A stretch of 47,724 nucleotides of DNA from Bacteroidota bacterium (GCA_003385605.1 QQUU01000050.1:1-47724); one strand, 5' to 3'; shown: positions 1 to 9,170, counted from the stretch's first letter. A program made the numbers and translations. The notes: generated by a model not told the origin, from the sequence alone.

Positions 1-1
1 A

Positions 2-169
2 GCACTACTCGAGCTCATTTTGGAAGAATTTGGCGAGGCCCGCGAGAAGTTTGACCACTACATGGCCAACCCGGATGAGGTCATGGCCGCTTTGAAGGTA
101 GGTGCAGAGAAAGCACGACCCGTAGCACAGGCGACCTTATCAAGGGTACGCGAAAAGCTCGGCTTCTAG
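2..169 (+). CDS. trpS: Tryptophan-tRNA ligase, C-terminal fragment (cut by window edge)
   Basis: The reading frame is open from the left edge and ends at a TAG at 167-169. The 55 visible residues form the helical C-terminal end of a class I tryptophanyl-tRNA synthetase: an ELILEEFGEAREKFDHYM-type helix, a short turn, and the ending GAEKARPVAQATLSRVREKLGF, of which the GAEKAR.(I/V)A..TL..VRE..G pattern is characteristic of bacterial TrpS. The enzyme charges tRNA-Trp in the cytoplasm. The catalytic Rossmann domain lies outside the window. The last base pairs of the stop form a CTAG palindrome that also supplies the stop of the convergent gene. The family call rests on the short C-terminal pattern only, but that pattern is distinctive. 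Confidence 0.85.
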   Translation, partial: ALLELILEEFGEAREKFDHYMANPDEVMAALKVGAEKARPVAQATLSRVREKLGF

Positions 170-1746
170 TTCCAGCTAAACTGAATTTGTTGCTGCTGAC
201 CTGCTGTTTCTACTTGTAGAATGTAATTGCCAGCTCCCGCCATAAGATGGCCTAGGTTGAGTAGGTTTTTGCCAGCTTCCACTCTTTGAGAACCTTGAGC
301 AACGACTTTTCCATCAAGGGAAAGGACTTTGTACTTCGCCGTTCCACTTTCTAGAGCGTTAAACTGAGCCTGCAGAAGTTCTTTTGAAGGATTTGGAGCA
401 ACCAATAATTCTAGGGCCGATTCAGGCAATTCTTCATTAAGGCTTAATCCACTGTTGCGCACCAATCCCACTTTGTAGATTGTTGAACTGGCAGAACTTT
501 GATTGGTCATGCCTCCAAAAAACACATTGGCTGCGGGAGAAGAAATTCCGCCATAAATGTATCCAGTCCATGTGGTATCTGTACCAATAGAGTCGGCCTG
601 CAGTATGTGATGGCTTTGCACCAATTCCTTGTCTAAAAAGAACTCTGCCCCTGCGCCCAAAAGCCCAGGCATAGTAGTGCTGGATTTCGTTTCAGAATAG
701 GCTCCTAGGCGTTTTTCAACGATACCAATGGTGTTGACAAAAGGAACATTGTTGTCTTGCATCATGGTTCCGTTTGAATAGTAATACTGAGCAATGCCGC
801 CAAAGAATACCGTATACATAGCTCCCTGGTCTTGACCATAAAGTGATAAGGTCGGACAATGGTAGTGATTCAGGTACTGGCTAAAGTTGGGTACGGAGGT
901 GAGGTTGGTGTCGTGAATCTCTACAGCGTTTAGGTACGGCAGGTCGGCTGTTTTTTGGAAGACACCAGACCAAATATTGAAGTAGTAGTCAGAGCCGTCA
1001 GTCATGTAAGTGACGTTATAATCGCGACGGTGCAATTCGTCAGTATCTACAATTGGATTCAATTTTGAAATGCTCAGGTTGGGGAAGGTCCCACTCACGG
1101 TAAAAGGCAATATTTCCTCCGTGTAGCTTTGGGTATAAGTGTTGTGTCCCATGGGATTGTATTGACCATCGAATCGGTGGCCCCCTACGAGCCAAAAAGT
1201 TCCGTCGAGGTACATGAGTTTTCCTCCGGTCACCGCAAAGTCTTCATCTGAAAAAACAGCAAAATCTGAGCTGTCCAAGGTCCCGTTAGATTTGATCGAA
1301 GCAATGGCTGAGGGAACATTTACAACCGTTAACACGGGGTGTGTTATATGTACGGAAGATGCGGACAATCCGTAACCTCCAAGAATGTAGAGGTAATCGC
1401 CTACTTGCACAAAGTTCGCGTTGGTAGCGCTTAATTGAGCCTCTAAAGTATCGTTACTAAGACCGCTCAGAGGCGCCCAATGAACAGTGGAAGAATCTGG
1501 GTTTATGACCACAGCATTCACATGATGCCCAGCGGCATCAAAAGCTTGCCAAGGCTGACGTTGATGAAGTCCGTCTGTCCTACCGCCCAGGATGAGCCAG
1601 TCTCCGTTGTGCTCAGCTTTGCTGTACGACTGCAGTCCTGGCGCGCCAGAGACATTTACCGCTTCTAAGACAATATCAAAAGGGAATGTGCTTTGAGCAA
1701 AAACACTAGCATTTAGTAACAGGAAAAAAAGTACGAGTCGTTTCAT
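166..1746 (-). CDS. Secreted Kelch-like protein with T9SS type A sorting domain
   Basis: A 526-residue exported protein. Residues 1-17 are a Sec signal peptide (MKRLVLFFLLLNASVFAQ). The body contains several beta-propeller-like blades with Kelch-style glycine pairs (WLILGGRTDG, YLYILGGYG, FWLVGGHRFDG, YTVFFGGIAQYY). The last ~80 residues are a type IX sorting domain with the hallmark start VAPNPS, a middle KVLSLDGKVV and a G.YIL segment near the end. The protein is therefore expected to cross the outer membrane by T9SS and be released or anchored to the surface. Function of the propeller is unknown; binding of a polymer or protein ligand is a guess. Its stop (TAG on the minus strand, 166-168) overlaps the trpS stop on the other strand. 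A TAnnTTTG-type box lies 26 bases before the start codon. Confidence 0.8.
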   Translation of the reverse strand: MKRLVLFFLLLNASVFAQSTFPFDIVLEAVNVSGAPGLQSYSKAEHNGDWLILGGRTDGLHQRQPWQAFDAAGHHVNAVVINPDSSTVHWAPLSGLSNDTLEAQLSATNANFVQVGDYLYILGGYGLSASSVHITHPVLTVVNVPSAIASIKSNGTLDSSDFAVFSDEDFAVTGGKLMYLDGTFWLVGGHRFDGQYNPMGHNTYTQSYTEEILPFTVSGTFPNLSISKLNPIVDTDELHRRDYNVTYMTDGSDYYFNIWSGVFQKTADLPYLNAVEIHDTNLTSVPNFSQYLNHYHCPTLSLYGQDQGAMYTVFFGGIAQYYYSNGTMMQDNNVPFVNTIGIVEKRLGAYSETKSSTTMPGLLGAGAEFFLDKELVQSHHILQADSIGTDTTWTGYIYGGISSPAANVFFGGMTNQSSASSTIYKVGLVRNSGLSLNEELPESALELLVAPNPSKELLQAQFNALESGTAKYKVLSLDGKVVAQGSQRVEAGKNLLNLGHLMAGAGNYILQVETAGQQQQIQFSWN

Positions 1747-1772
1747 TTTGTTGGCTTATGCGGTATTGTGTT

Positions 1773-1780
1773 CAAAATTA
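1773..1780 (-). promoter_or_regulatory. Putative -7 promoter box (TAATTTTG) of the Kelch-like gene
   Basis: Read on the minus strand this is TAATTTTG, an exact match to the Bacteroidota TAnnTTTG -7 consensus. It would place the transcript start about 20 bases before the ATG at 1746. I see no clear TTG-type -33 box at the usual distance, so support comes from the -7 motif and its position only. Confidence 0.45.
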
Positions 1781-1825
1781 TTAGCTAGTAAGTGATAACT
1801 ATGTGACATATATTACATTAGCGCC

Positions 1826-2578
1826 GTGAAAACACTCGGAAGCTATATACACCACCTCTGGTACTACGTTTGTGCGTTGGTGTCCATCCTATTGCTTTTA
1901 CCGCTGCTTTTGGTTTTCGCGCGTCCCGGAGCAAAATACGAGGCCTTCTTTCGTGTGGGTAAATTATGGTCCCGAATCTACTTGCTCTTAATGGGCATTA
2001 TTCCGCGCCCAAAGAAGTATGAGCTGAAGCACAAGGGACCGTATGTGTTGGCAGCAAATCATGCATCAGATTTGGACATTCCAATGACCTTTTTGGCTGC
2101 GCCTTCCCCTGCCGTATTTATGGGTAAAGCAGAGCTATTAAAGCTTCCTTTGTTTGGCTATTTCTTTAAGCAAACCTCAATACCTGTAGACCGTAGTTCA
2201 TTTTCGGGTCGTAAGCAAGCGATGCGCGATGCAGACCAGCGCATTAAGGACGGGTATAGCGTTGTGATTTATCCCGAGGGCGGTATTCCGCCGCAAAAGC
2301 ACTTGGTTGGGCCTTTCAAAGCCGGAGCGTTTAAGCTGGCGGTAGACAACAATGTGCCTGTGGTCTTGATGAGCATTTATCAAAACAAGTTTCGCTTAGG
2401 CGACTGGGGCGAGAAGTCGTCGTTGGGCTTTGTGGACTCCAAGGTGTTGGGAGAGTTTTGGCCCGATTTAGAATCGGACAATCCAGTACAAGAACTAAGT
2501 GATCGTTGTTACCTGGCGCTGGCTAAAGATTTGAAAAATTGGGGCCACGAGGGGAAAGTTGCCTTACCTTTGGACTAA
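1826..2578 (+). CDS. plsC: 1-acyl-sn-glycerol-3-phosphate acyltransferase (PlsC/LPLAT family)
   Basis: A 250-residue membrane-associated acyltransferase that would add the second acyl chain to lysophosphatidic acid, giving phosphatidic acid for phospholipid synthesis. The catalytic HxxxxD motif is visible as NHASDLD (His79, Asp84) and the phosphate-binding motif as YPEGGIP (about 150-156), a variant of the usual (F/Y)PEGTRS. A hydrophobic N-terminal stretch (residues ~10-30) anchors it to the inner membrane. The start is a GTG at 1826, which gives the complete N-terminal hydrophobic segment. The stop is 10 bases before gatC, so the two are probably co-transcribed. A related acyltransferase of ornithine-lipid or other lysolipids cannot be excluded. 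Confidence 0.85.
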   Translation: MKTLGSYIHHLWYYVCALVSILLLLPLLLVFARPGAKYEAFFRVGKLWSRIYLLLMGIIPRPKKYELKHKGPYVLAANHASDLDIPMTFLAAPSPAVFMGKAELLKLPLFGYFFKQTSIPVDRSSFSGRKQAMRDADQRIKDGYSVVIYPEGGIPPQKHLVGPFKAGAFKLAVDNNVPVVLMSIYQNKFRLGDWGEKSSLGFVDSKVLGEFWPDLESDNPVQELSDRCYLALAKDLKNWGHEGKVALPLD

Positions 2579-2588
2579 AGAAAGAAGC

Positions 2589-2882
2589 ATGAGCATCAGT
2601 CTAGAACAGATCAAACATTTGGCACATTTGAGCCGCCTTGAGTTTAGCGAAGAAGAGCTAAAGGAGATGCAGGGCGACATGGGCAAGATTCTTGAGTTTG
2701 TTGCGCAGATCGACGCCTTAGACCTTGAAGGTGTAGAGCCTTTGACACAGATGAGCGAGAGCACGGATGTGATGCGTGACGACCAAGCGCAAGGTATGCT
2801 GCCGAAGGAAGAAGCCCTGAAAAACGCCCCGGATGCAAATTCTGATTACTTCCGCGTTCCAAAATTCGGAAAGAAGGTCTAG
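2589..2882 (+). CDS. gatC: Asp/Glu-tRNA(Asn/Gln) amidotransferase subunit C
   Basis: A 97-residue GatC, the small clamp subunit of the GatCAB amidotransferase that turns Glu-tRNA(Gln) (and Asp-tRNA(Asn)) into Gln-tRNA(Gln) and Asn-tRNA(Asn). The N-terminus shows the family pattern I..LA.L.RLEFSEEE, the centre has ILEFVAQIDALDLEGVEP, and the C-terminus carries the conserved R.DQ.......EA..NAP......FRVPK segment. I start it at the ATG at 2589, preceded by an AAAGAAAG purine stretch, because family members begin at this point; an upstream in-frame ATG at 2559 lies inside plsC and would add ten unlikely residues. gatA and gatB are not in the window. This fits the single tRNA-Gln gene further along, since many Bacteroidota charge it directly with GlnRS or through GatCAB. 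Confidence 0.93.
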   Translation: MSISLEQIKHLAHLSRLEFSEEELKEMQGDMGKILEFVAQIDALDLEGVEPLTQMSESTDVMRDDQAQGMLPKEEALKNAPDANSDYFRVPKFGKKV

Positions 2883-2926
2883 AACCTTTTTCTTTAAGGG
2901 CTTGTTTGAAAACAAAAGCCTCTACA

Positions 2927-3457
2927 ATGAACATATCAGTAATTCAAGGAAGCCCGCGTTCTGGGTCCAATTCTGCCAAGATTGCAAAATTCCTATGTGA
3001 CGCACTCAACGCCAAAGAGGGTGTGAGCGCCACCGTTGTTTCCTTGCGCGAATTAGATTTTCCAAACTTTGATACCGGTCGCGAGATCCCTCAGATCGAA
3101 ATGCTCCGCGCTGCGCTAAATGACGCCGACGGATTGCTCTTTGTCTTCCCAGAATACAACGGGGGAATGCCGGGCGCCATGAAGAATGCTCTAGATTATT
3201 TCCGACCAGAATACGACTTAAAGCCAATGGCAGCTGCGACGGTGAGTGCTGGTCCTTTTGGCGGGCTAAACGCATGGCACGCCTTCCATTCTTGGGCGCT
3301 GTACGTGGGCGGCATTTTACTGCCGAACAACCTAAAAGTGAGTGGCGCCGGAAATCTCTTTGACGAGAGCGGCAACCCTTCTGAAGAGCACTTCAATCTG
3401 AATTACCCAAAATTCTTGGACCAATTCCAGTGGCTCGTCGCAAAAATTAAAGGCTAA
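2927..3457 (+). CDS. NAD(P)H-dependent FMN reductase (flavodoxin-like fold)
   Basis: A 176-residue flavodoxin-fold oxidoreductase of the NADPH-dependent FMN reductase/azoreductase family, cytoplasmic. The FMN phosphate loop is GSPRSGSNSAKIA near the N-terminus and the second flavin-binding signature is PEYNGGMPGAMKNALDY, matching the family pattern PEYN.S.P..LKNA.D. The real start is probably the ATG at 2927 (MNISVIQGSPR); a TTG 21 bases upstream also lies in frame but adds residues not expected from the family. It sits in the plsC-gatC-helicase run, and its stop TAA directly abuts the ATG of the helicase. The electron acceptor cannot be predicted; free FMN, quinones and chromate are all known in the family. 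Confidence 0.88.
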   Translation: MNISVIQGSPRSGSNSAKIAKFLCDALNAKEGVSATVVSLRELDFPNFDTGREIPQIEMLRAALNDADGLLFVFPEYNGGMPGAMKNALDYFRPEYDLKPMAAATVSAGPFGGLNAWHAFHSWALYVGGILLPNNLKVSGAGNLFDESGNPSEEHFNLNYPKFLDQFQWLVAKIKG

Positions 3458-5905
3458 ATGTCTTCTGCGGGAGCGCTTTATAGATGCCGCAGCTGGTTTT
3501 CCGATCAAGGTTGGAAGCCCTTCCCGTTTCAATTGCAAGCATGGAGCACCTACCTCGACGGCGGGTGTGGTCTAGTCAATGCCCCAACAGGTAGCGGCAA
3601 AACCTATTCGTTGCTTTTGCCGGCCATCGCCGAGGGCGTGGAGCGCATGAAGGCGGACCCCAAGTCGTGCGATGGCGTTCAACTTATTTGGATCACACCG
3701 ATCCGTGCCCTAGCGAAGGAGATCCATCAGAGCGCGGAGCGTGCCGTTCAAGCCCTAGGCGCAGAATGGGAAGTGGGTGTACGAACTGGAGACAGTACGC
3801 AGAAGGTCAAGCAGGCGCAAAAGAAGAAGCTCCCCCAGATATTAATCACTACGCCAGAAAGCATCCACGTGATGCTCAGCAACAAGGGTTATGCGAAGCT
3901 CTTTAAGAATCTGCGCGCTGTTGTTATTGACGAATGGCATGAGCTTATGGGGAGCAAAAGAGCAGTGCAGTGTGAATTGTTCCTCTCAAAATTTAGAGCG
4001 CTTCAGCCGGAATTGCGGACGTGGGGCATTAGTGCCACCATTGGCAACATGGAGGAGAGCATGGAGATCCTCATGGGTGCCGAACCGAGCGCGGAGCCTC
4101 AGATCATTAAGGCCAACATTGAAAAGTCATTGGTCATTGAGCCCGTGTTGCCGGAGGAGGTGGAGACCTTGCCATGGGCTGGGCACCTGGGTATACGATT
4201 GCTAGACCAGGTGGTGCCGCTCATCTACGAGAATCAGAGCACATTGATATTTACGAATACTCGTGCACAGGCAGAGATATGGTTCCAGCAGATATTGGCG
4301 GCGGACCCCTCATTGGCAGGTATATTAGCGATGCACCACAGCGCTATTTCGAAAGAGGTGCGCGCTTGGGTGGAGGAGGCCCTGTACGACGGCCGACTCA
4401 AGGCAGTAGTCTGTACCTCTTCTTTGGACTTAGGGGTCGATTTTAGGCCGGTAGACTGCGTCGTGCAGATAGGTTCGCCTAAGGGGGTTAGTCGGTTTGT
4501 GCAACGTGCGGGTCGATCGGGCCACCGGCCGGGGGCAACTTCGAAGATCCACTTTGTGCCCACGCACAGTTTGGAGCTATTGGAATGTGCGGCACTCAGG
4601 AAGGCGGTCGATGAGAAGGCCAACGAGGACAGAATGCCCTATTTACGGAGCCTGGACGTGTTGATCCAGTACATGGTCACCCTCGCGGTGAGTGACGGCT
4701 TTAGAAGCGGTGAATTGCTTACGGAGGTGCGCGGAACGACCAGCTTTGCTTCGGTGAGCGATGAGGAATGGAATTGGTGCTTGGATTTTATTGTTCGCGG
4801 CGGCGAGAGCCTCGAGAGTTACGACGACTTTCACAAGGTCGTTGTCGAGGAAGGCGTTTATAAAGTCATTTCGCGAAAGGTCAGCATGCGCCACAAATTC
4901 AACATCGGCACCATTGTGAGTTCTACGATGGTCAAGGTGAAGCTTCAGAAGGGCAAATTCCTGGGCCAAGTCGAAGAATATTTCATCTCCAAACTCATTC
5001 CTGGCGACGCCTTTTGGTTTGCTGGAAGGTGCCTGGAGCTCGTTCGGTTCAAAGGGGTGGAGGCCACCGTCAGGCTCTCCAAGCAGAAGAAAGGACAGGT
5101 TCCTTCGTATATGGGCGGACGCATGCCGCTTAGTGCGGAGCTGGGCTATTTTTTGAGGGAGAAGCTGGAGGAATCGGCCACGCGAGATTCCTTTGAAGAC
5201 CCTGAGCTTGCCCTTGTGCAGCCCATCATTTCCTTGCAGAAGGAGCGGTCTGCTGTGCCTACTAGGGACCAATTCCTGATCGAGTACCTCGAGGACAAAG
5301 AGGGCCACCACCTGTTTGTATATCCCTTCGAAGGGCGACTGGTGCATGAAGGGTTGGCCTCCCTGCTATCTTACCGCCTCGGTCATTTCGGGAAGCAGAC
5401 CTTTAGCATTGCCATGAACGATTACGGCTTCGAGCTCTACAGCGATCAGCCCATACCCATAGAAGACGGTCTGGACAGCGATATATTCTCTCTAGAACAC
5501 CTTCGAGAGGATTTGGTGAGCAGTCTCAATGAAAGCGAGATGATGCAGCGCCGATTCCGAGATATCGCCCAGATTTCGGGCCTCGTATTCACCGGATATC
5601 CGGGCAAAAACATCACCACCAAACAGCTCATTAACAGCACCAAGCTGATGTATGAGGTCTTCCGCGATTATGACCCGGACAACCTCCTGCTTCGCCAAGC
5701 CTATGAGGAGGTGCACGAGTTCCAGTTGGAGGAGGCGCGCATGCGTGCCGCCCTCGAGCGCATTGCCAACCAGGAGACTGTTTTCAACAACATCGACAAG
5801 CCCACCCCTTTGGCATTCCCAATCCTCGTGGACCGATTGCGCGAGACCATGGGCAACGAGAGCCTTGCAGAGCGCATCAAGCGCATGCAGCTCGATTTCG
5901 GGTAA
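3458..5905 (+). CDS. Ligase-associated DExH-box DNA helicase (Lhr-like)
   Basis: An 815-residue superfamily 2 helicase. Motif I is APTGSGKT (residues 42-49), motif II is DEWH (158-161), motif III is SAT, motif V is TSSLDLGVDF, and motif VI is QRAGRSGH (about 348-355). The C-terminal half is the Lhr-type winged-helix and beta-barrel region. Length and motif order match the Bacteroidota/Proteobacteria family named 'ligase-associated DNA damage response DEXH box helicase', normally encoded beside an ATP-dependent DNA ligase, a beta-CASP-type exonuclease and a PdeM phosphoesterase. None of these partners is visible here; the gene ends the plsC-gatC-FMN reductase run instead. It probably unwinds DNA or RNA:DNA hybrids during repair. 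ATG overlaps nothing but follows the preceding TAA without a gap. Confidence 0.88.
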   Translation: MSSAGALYRCRSWFSDQGWKPFPFQLQAWSTYLDGGCGLVNAPTGSGKTYSLLLPAIAEGVERMKADPKSCDGVQLIWITPIRALAKEIHQSAERAVQALGAEWEVGVRTGDSTQKVKQAQKKKLPQILITTPESIHVMLSNKGYAKLFKNLRAVVIDEWHELMGSKRAVQCELFLSKFRALQPELRTWGISATIGNMEESMEILMGAEPSAEPQIIKANIEKSLVIEPVLPEEVETLPWAGHLGIRLLDQVVPLIYENQSTLIFTNTRAQAEIWFQQILAADPSLAGILAMHHSAISKEVRAWVEEALYDGRLKAVVCTSSLDLGVDFRPVDCVVQIGSPKGVSRFVQRAGRSGHRPGATSKIHFVPTHSLELLECAALRKAVDEKANEDRMPYLRSLDVLIQYMVTLAVSDGFRSGELLTEVRGTTSFASVSDEEWNWCLDFIVRGGESLESYDDFHKVVVEEGVYKVISRKVSMRHKFNIGTIVSSTMVKVKLQKGKFLGQVEEYFISKLIPGDAFWFAGRCLELVRFKGVEATVRLSKQKKGQVPSYMGGRMPLSAELGYFLREKLEESATRDSFEDPELALVQPIISLQKERSAVPTRDQFLIEYLEDKEGHHLFVYPFEGRLVHEGLASLLSYRLGHFGKQTFSIAMNDYGFELYSDQPIPIEDGLDSDIFSLEHLREDLVSSLNESEMMQRRFRDIAQISGLVFTGYPGKNITTKQLINSTKLMYEVFRDYDPDNLLLRQAYEEVHEFQLEEARMRAALERIANQETVFNNIDKPTPLAFPILVDRLRETMGNESLAERIKRMQLDFG

Positions 5906-5929
5906 AACGGCCCAAAAAATTTTGGGCAT

Positions 5930-5958
5930 AAAAAACCCCCGCGCCACCGGCGCGGGGG
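5930..5958 (-). terminator. Strong intrinsic terminator between convergent genes
   Basis: A ten base-pair G+C-rich stem (5936-5945 with 5949-5958, three-base loop) is flanked at 5930-5935 by six A's, which read as a U-run directly after the stem on the minus strand. It therefore ends the DUF2723 transcript. On the plus strand the nearest T-run starts about ten bases after the stem, so it may also slow helicase transcripts. A second, A/T-centred inverted repeat (5910-5927, GCCCAAAA/TTTTGGGC) sits just beside it. Confidence 0.8.
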
Positions 5959-5981
5959 TAGTCATTAATTTTTTCTAACCC

Positions 5982-8900
5982 TTACTGAAAGCTTTGGGCA
6001 ATGGCAGCATAGCGCTGGTAGAAGTTTTGCTGATTCTCCTGATCGTGCATCTGTATGTTGCGGAACAGCATCTGGTAGAACTGAAGATCAGTGCTCCATT
6101 CGTTTCTCATACGCTTGCGATCGTTGCGGTCCAAACCTTCGTAGTAGGTCAATTCACTATCGAGGAAGTCTGCAAATTCATTGGTCAACTGACGTGCTTT
6201 GTCCGTTGCACCAGCGCGGTAGTAAGAATCAATTATTCCGAAGAGGAAGTAGTTGTATCCGAACTTCTCTGCTGGCATTTTCTCCATAGCGAAGTCGAGG
6301 ACTTCAACGGCTTTAGCGTTCTGTCCTTCCTTCGTTAATTCGTTCGCTAGGCGGCCGAAAATAGTACGGAGGTTGTAGCTCAAGCGACGGTTCGTTTCGT
6401 CTAGATATACGTTAGGAAGCTCCATGTTTCCGTAGGCAAACTTGTTCATCAAGTTGTCGTACATGATATCTGTATCCACCTTACCGTAGTCGATGCCTTG
6501 CGTATTGTTAGGCGTGTATACCGGAACAAAGCGGTACGCCATACCTTCAAGGCGGAAGTAATCGTTGAGCCAGAAGTAGGCCTTAGGATTATTTCCTACA
6601 GTGATTGAGAAATAAATAGGACGCTCCCAGTTGTTGTTTGCAATGAGGTCAATGACCATCAAATCACGCTTGGTAATCACGTTCGATTTCCAGTTCCAGT
6701 CGATATAATCTACAACGCTAGCGCTGTCTTTTACATCAACGACACCGTTCGTAAACACAGCATCCTTGTCGATGTTGATGCGCAATTTCTTTTGTGGGTA
6801 CAACGGCAATTCTTTATTACCTGAAGTTTTGAATTTCACCTGAGCATCGTCGCGCTTGGTGAACTGAACGAAGTCTTTCACGTCCCAACGCCCTTTAACG
6901 CCAAGGTCACGGTAGTACAGGACATCGCGCGTACCTTGAACGTATTGGTTCCACTCGAAGCTGAACGGTACCGCCTCTCCATCGTAAGCTGCGCGACGCT
7001 GTTGGTCGATGTACCAATCGGTATTTAGGAGACTCAAGTTCACAACACGGACATCCGTTCTGTAGCCCTCTACTTCCTGGACGTACCACAATGGGAACGT
7101 ATCATTATCACCATTGGTGAAGAGAATTGCATTTGGCTCACAGCTGTCGAGATATGCCTTGGCAATGTCGCGAGCCGTATATCTGTTGCTACGGTTGTGA
7201 TCGTCCCAGTTTTCTGCTGCCATACGAACAGGCACGGCAAGCATGGTTACACCCACAACGAGGTAAGAGGCCACCATTGGGCTCATCTTGGTGCGAAGGG
7301 TATCCCACAAACCAAGGGCTCCAATACCAATCCAGATGGCATAGGCATAGAAGGAACCAACGAAGGCATAATCACGTTCGCGCGGCTCGTATGGTTTGTG
7401 GTTGGTGTAGACCACAATAGCTAAACCAGTGAGCAGGAAGAAGAGCGTGACAGCCCAAGCATCCTTGTTGTTTTTCTTGTATTGGTAGTACAAACCGAAG
7501 ATTCCAAGCAGGAACGGCAGCATGAAGTAGGTATTACGAGCCGGGTTGTTTTTCCAAGACTCTGGCAAGTTGTCTTGCCCACCCAATCGGATGCTGTCGA
7601 TAAACGGTATACCTGTAATCCAGTTCCCTTTGGTCAGTTCTCCTCGGTGTTGTGCGTCGTTTTGTCGACCAGAGAAGTTCCACATGAAGTAGCGGAAGTA
7701 CATGGTCCCCACTTGGTATTGGAAGAAGAATTTTACGTGTTGTGCAAACGAGATCGGCGCATCTGGGTTTTTAATGCCCATGATGTTGATGTAGTTCTGC
7801 TTGTACTGTGGGTCGTCGTTCCAGATTCTCGGGAAGAAGCCCATGTATTTAGGGTCGTAATTTGGCTTGCTGGCCTTCTTGTCGTCGGTCATCAAGTATT
7901 TGGCATCAATTTTCAAATTGCCGCCATTTTCTGAAACGTACGCTTCAGCTTCGCTACGAAGTTTGAATGCAGTCACCTGCTTAGGGCCTTTCATCACAGC
8001 AAACCCTTTCTGGTAGACCGGCTTGCCATCATCAAACGGCTCTGTGCGGTCGTATGGCGCATTAAACGACTTACCATAAAGAATTGGCCAATCACCGTAT
8101 TGCTCACGGTTGTAGTAGGCCAAGAGCGACATCGCATCTTCCGGGTTGTTCTCGTCGATAGGCGTGTTCGCATTTGAACGGATGGCCAAGATGATGAACG
8201 TTGAATATCCCATTACGATGAGCATCACAGCTAATACCGCTTGCTGTGCCAGTGGTTTTTCTTTGCGAGCTGTCCAAAGCACACCGAAGACAACAGCCCC
8301 CACCAAGATGAGCGTAGCAGCTACTGTTCCTGAGTGGAACGGCAGGCCAAAGTTGTTAACGAAGGTGATTTCCAAGGTGCTAAATAGCTTTAGCACGATT
8401 GGGATGATAAAGGCAAACACAAGACCCAAAACAGCAATACTTACACCGTTAGCGATGATGAAGCCGTTGCGGGTTGGGTTCGGATATTTTTTGAAGTAGT
8501 AAATCATTCCAATGGCAGGAATGGTCAAGAATACAAGGATGTGAACACCTACTGAAAGTCCTACCAAATAAGCGATAAGCAGCAACCACTTGTTGGCATT
8601 AGGGTCAGTATCCACCGCTTGCTCCCATTTGAGCACTGCCCAGAAGGCTACTGCGGTAAAGAACGAGCTCATGGCATACACCTCGCCTTCTACTGCTGAG
8701 AACCAGAAGCTGTCCGAGAACGTGTAAGCCAACGCGCCTACAGCACCCGCACCGAGTACTGCGATAATTCCTGCATTGTCCAAGTTTTCTCGTCCGCCTA
8801 GGAGTTTCGCGGAAAGTGCAGTGATGGTCCAAAAGAGGAACAGGATGCTGAACGAGCTCGAAAGCGCACTCAACGCATTCACCATCAAGGCTTGGTTCTC

Positions 8901-9110
8901 AGGCGAACCAGCGAATTGGCCAAAGAGGTTACCCATCAACTGGAAGAAAGGCGCACCTGGAGGGTGACCCACTTGAAGCTTTACGGATGTTGCAATGTAT
9001 TCCCCACAATCCCAGAAGCTGGTTGTAGGCTCGATAGTCATGAAATAAGTAATCGTTGCGATGGCAAATACCGCCCACCCAGCGATTGTATTGAGCTTAT
9101 TGTAATTCAC
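5982..9110 (-). CDS. DUF2723-family integral membrane protein (TMEM260-like, probable glycosyltransferase C superfamily)
   Basis: A 1042-residue polytopic protein. The N-terminus carries the DUF2723 signature: FWDCGEYIATSVKLQVGH followed by PPGAPFF (residues ~32-56). About ten or more hydrophobic segments follow up to residue ~620, interrupted by a long soluble loop (about 320-460) between transmembrane helices. The C-terminal ~400 residues are soluble, with a helical TPR-like stretch at 920-990 (LANELTKEGQNAKAVEVLD, FGYNYFLFGIIDSYYRAGATDKARQL). DUF2723 proteins are distant relatives of O-mannosyltransferases; human TMEM260 transfers O-mannose to secreted domains. The Asp/Glu pair after the first helix (Asp34, Glu37) is where GT-C enzymes keep a catalytic acid. 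A role in protein O-glycosylation in the periplasm is therefore an inference. The gene stands alone and ends in a strong terminator. Confidence 0.85.
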   Translation of the reverse strand: MNYNKLNTIAGWAVFAIATITYFMTIEPTTSFWDCGEYIATSVKLQVGHPPGAPFFQLMGNLFGQFAGSPENQALMVNALSALSSSFSILFLFWTITALSAKLLGGRENLDNAGIIAVLGAGAVGALAYTFSDSFWFSAVEGEVYAMSSFFTAVAFWAVLKWEQAVDTDPNANKWLLLIAYLVGLSVGVHILVFLTIPAIGMIYYFKKYPNPTRNGFIIANGVSIAVLGLVFAFIIPIVLKLFSTLEITFVNNFGLPFHSGTVAATLILVGAVVFGVLWTARKEKPLAQQAVLAVMLIVMGYSTFIILAIRSNANTPIDENNPEDAMSLLAYYNREQYGDWPILYGKSFNAPYDRTEPFDDGKPVYQKGFAVMKGPKQVTAFKLRSEAEAYVSENGGNLKIDAKYLMTDDKKASKPNYDPKYMGFFPRIWNDDPQYKQNYINIMGIKNPDAPISFAQHVKFFFQYQVGTMYFRYFMWNFSGRQNDAQHRGELTKGNWITGIPFIDSIRLGGQDNLPESWKNNPARNTYFMLPFLLGIFGLYYQYKKNNKDAWAVTLFFLLTGLAIVVYTNHKPYEPRERDYAFVGSFYAYAIWIGIGALGLWDTLRTKMSPMVASYLVVGVTMLAVPVRMAAENWDDHNRSNRYTARDIAKAYLDSCEPNAILFTNGDNDTFPLWYVQEVEGYRTDVRVVNLSLLNTDWYIDQQRRAAYDGEAVPFSFEWNQYVQGTRDVLYYRDLGVKGRWDVKDFVQFTKRDDAQVKFKTSGNKELPLYPQKKLRINIDKDAVFTNGVVDVKDSASVVDYIDWNWKSNVITKRDLMVIDLIANNNWERPIYFSITVGNNPKAYFWLNDYFRLEGMAYRFVPVYTPNNTQGIDYGKVDTDIMYDNLMNKFAYGNMELPNVYLDETNRRLSYNLRTIFGRLANELTKEGQNAKAVEVLDFAMEKMPAEKFGYNYFLFGIIDSYYRAGATDKARQLTNEFADFLDSELTYYEGLDRNDRKRMRNEWSTDLQFYQMLFRNIQMHDQENQQNFYQRYAAIAQSFQ

Positions 9111-9162
9111 GTATTCTGCTTGTTTAGCGGGATTATGGGCATCCCGTATTCAGTAATTGGCT

Positions 9163-9170
9163 CGAAAATA
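9163..9170 (-). promoter_or_regulatory. Possible variant -7 box (TATTTTCG) of the DUF2723 gene
   Basis: On the minus strand the sequence is TATTTTCG, one base off TAnnTTTG. It is part of a 15-base stretch (9156-9170) that recurs with one mismatch at 42126-42140, again directly upstream of a minus-strand gene. The distance to the ATG at 9110 is about 52 bases. Confidence 0.3.

Noticed and set aside
4643-5347. A 234-residue minus-strand ORF within the helicase gene
   Set aside because: It is the shadow of a strongly supported helicase with intact motifs; its composition shows no domain or signal.
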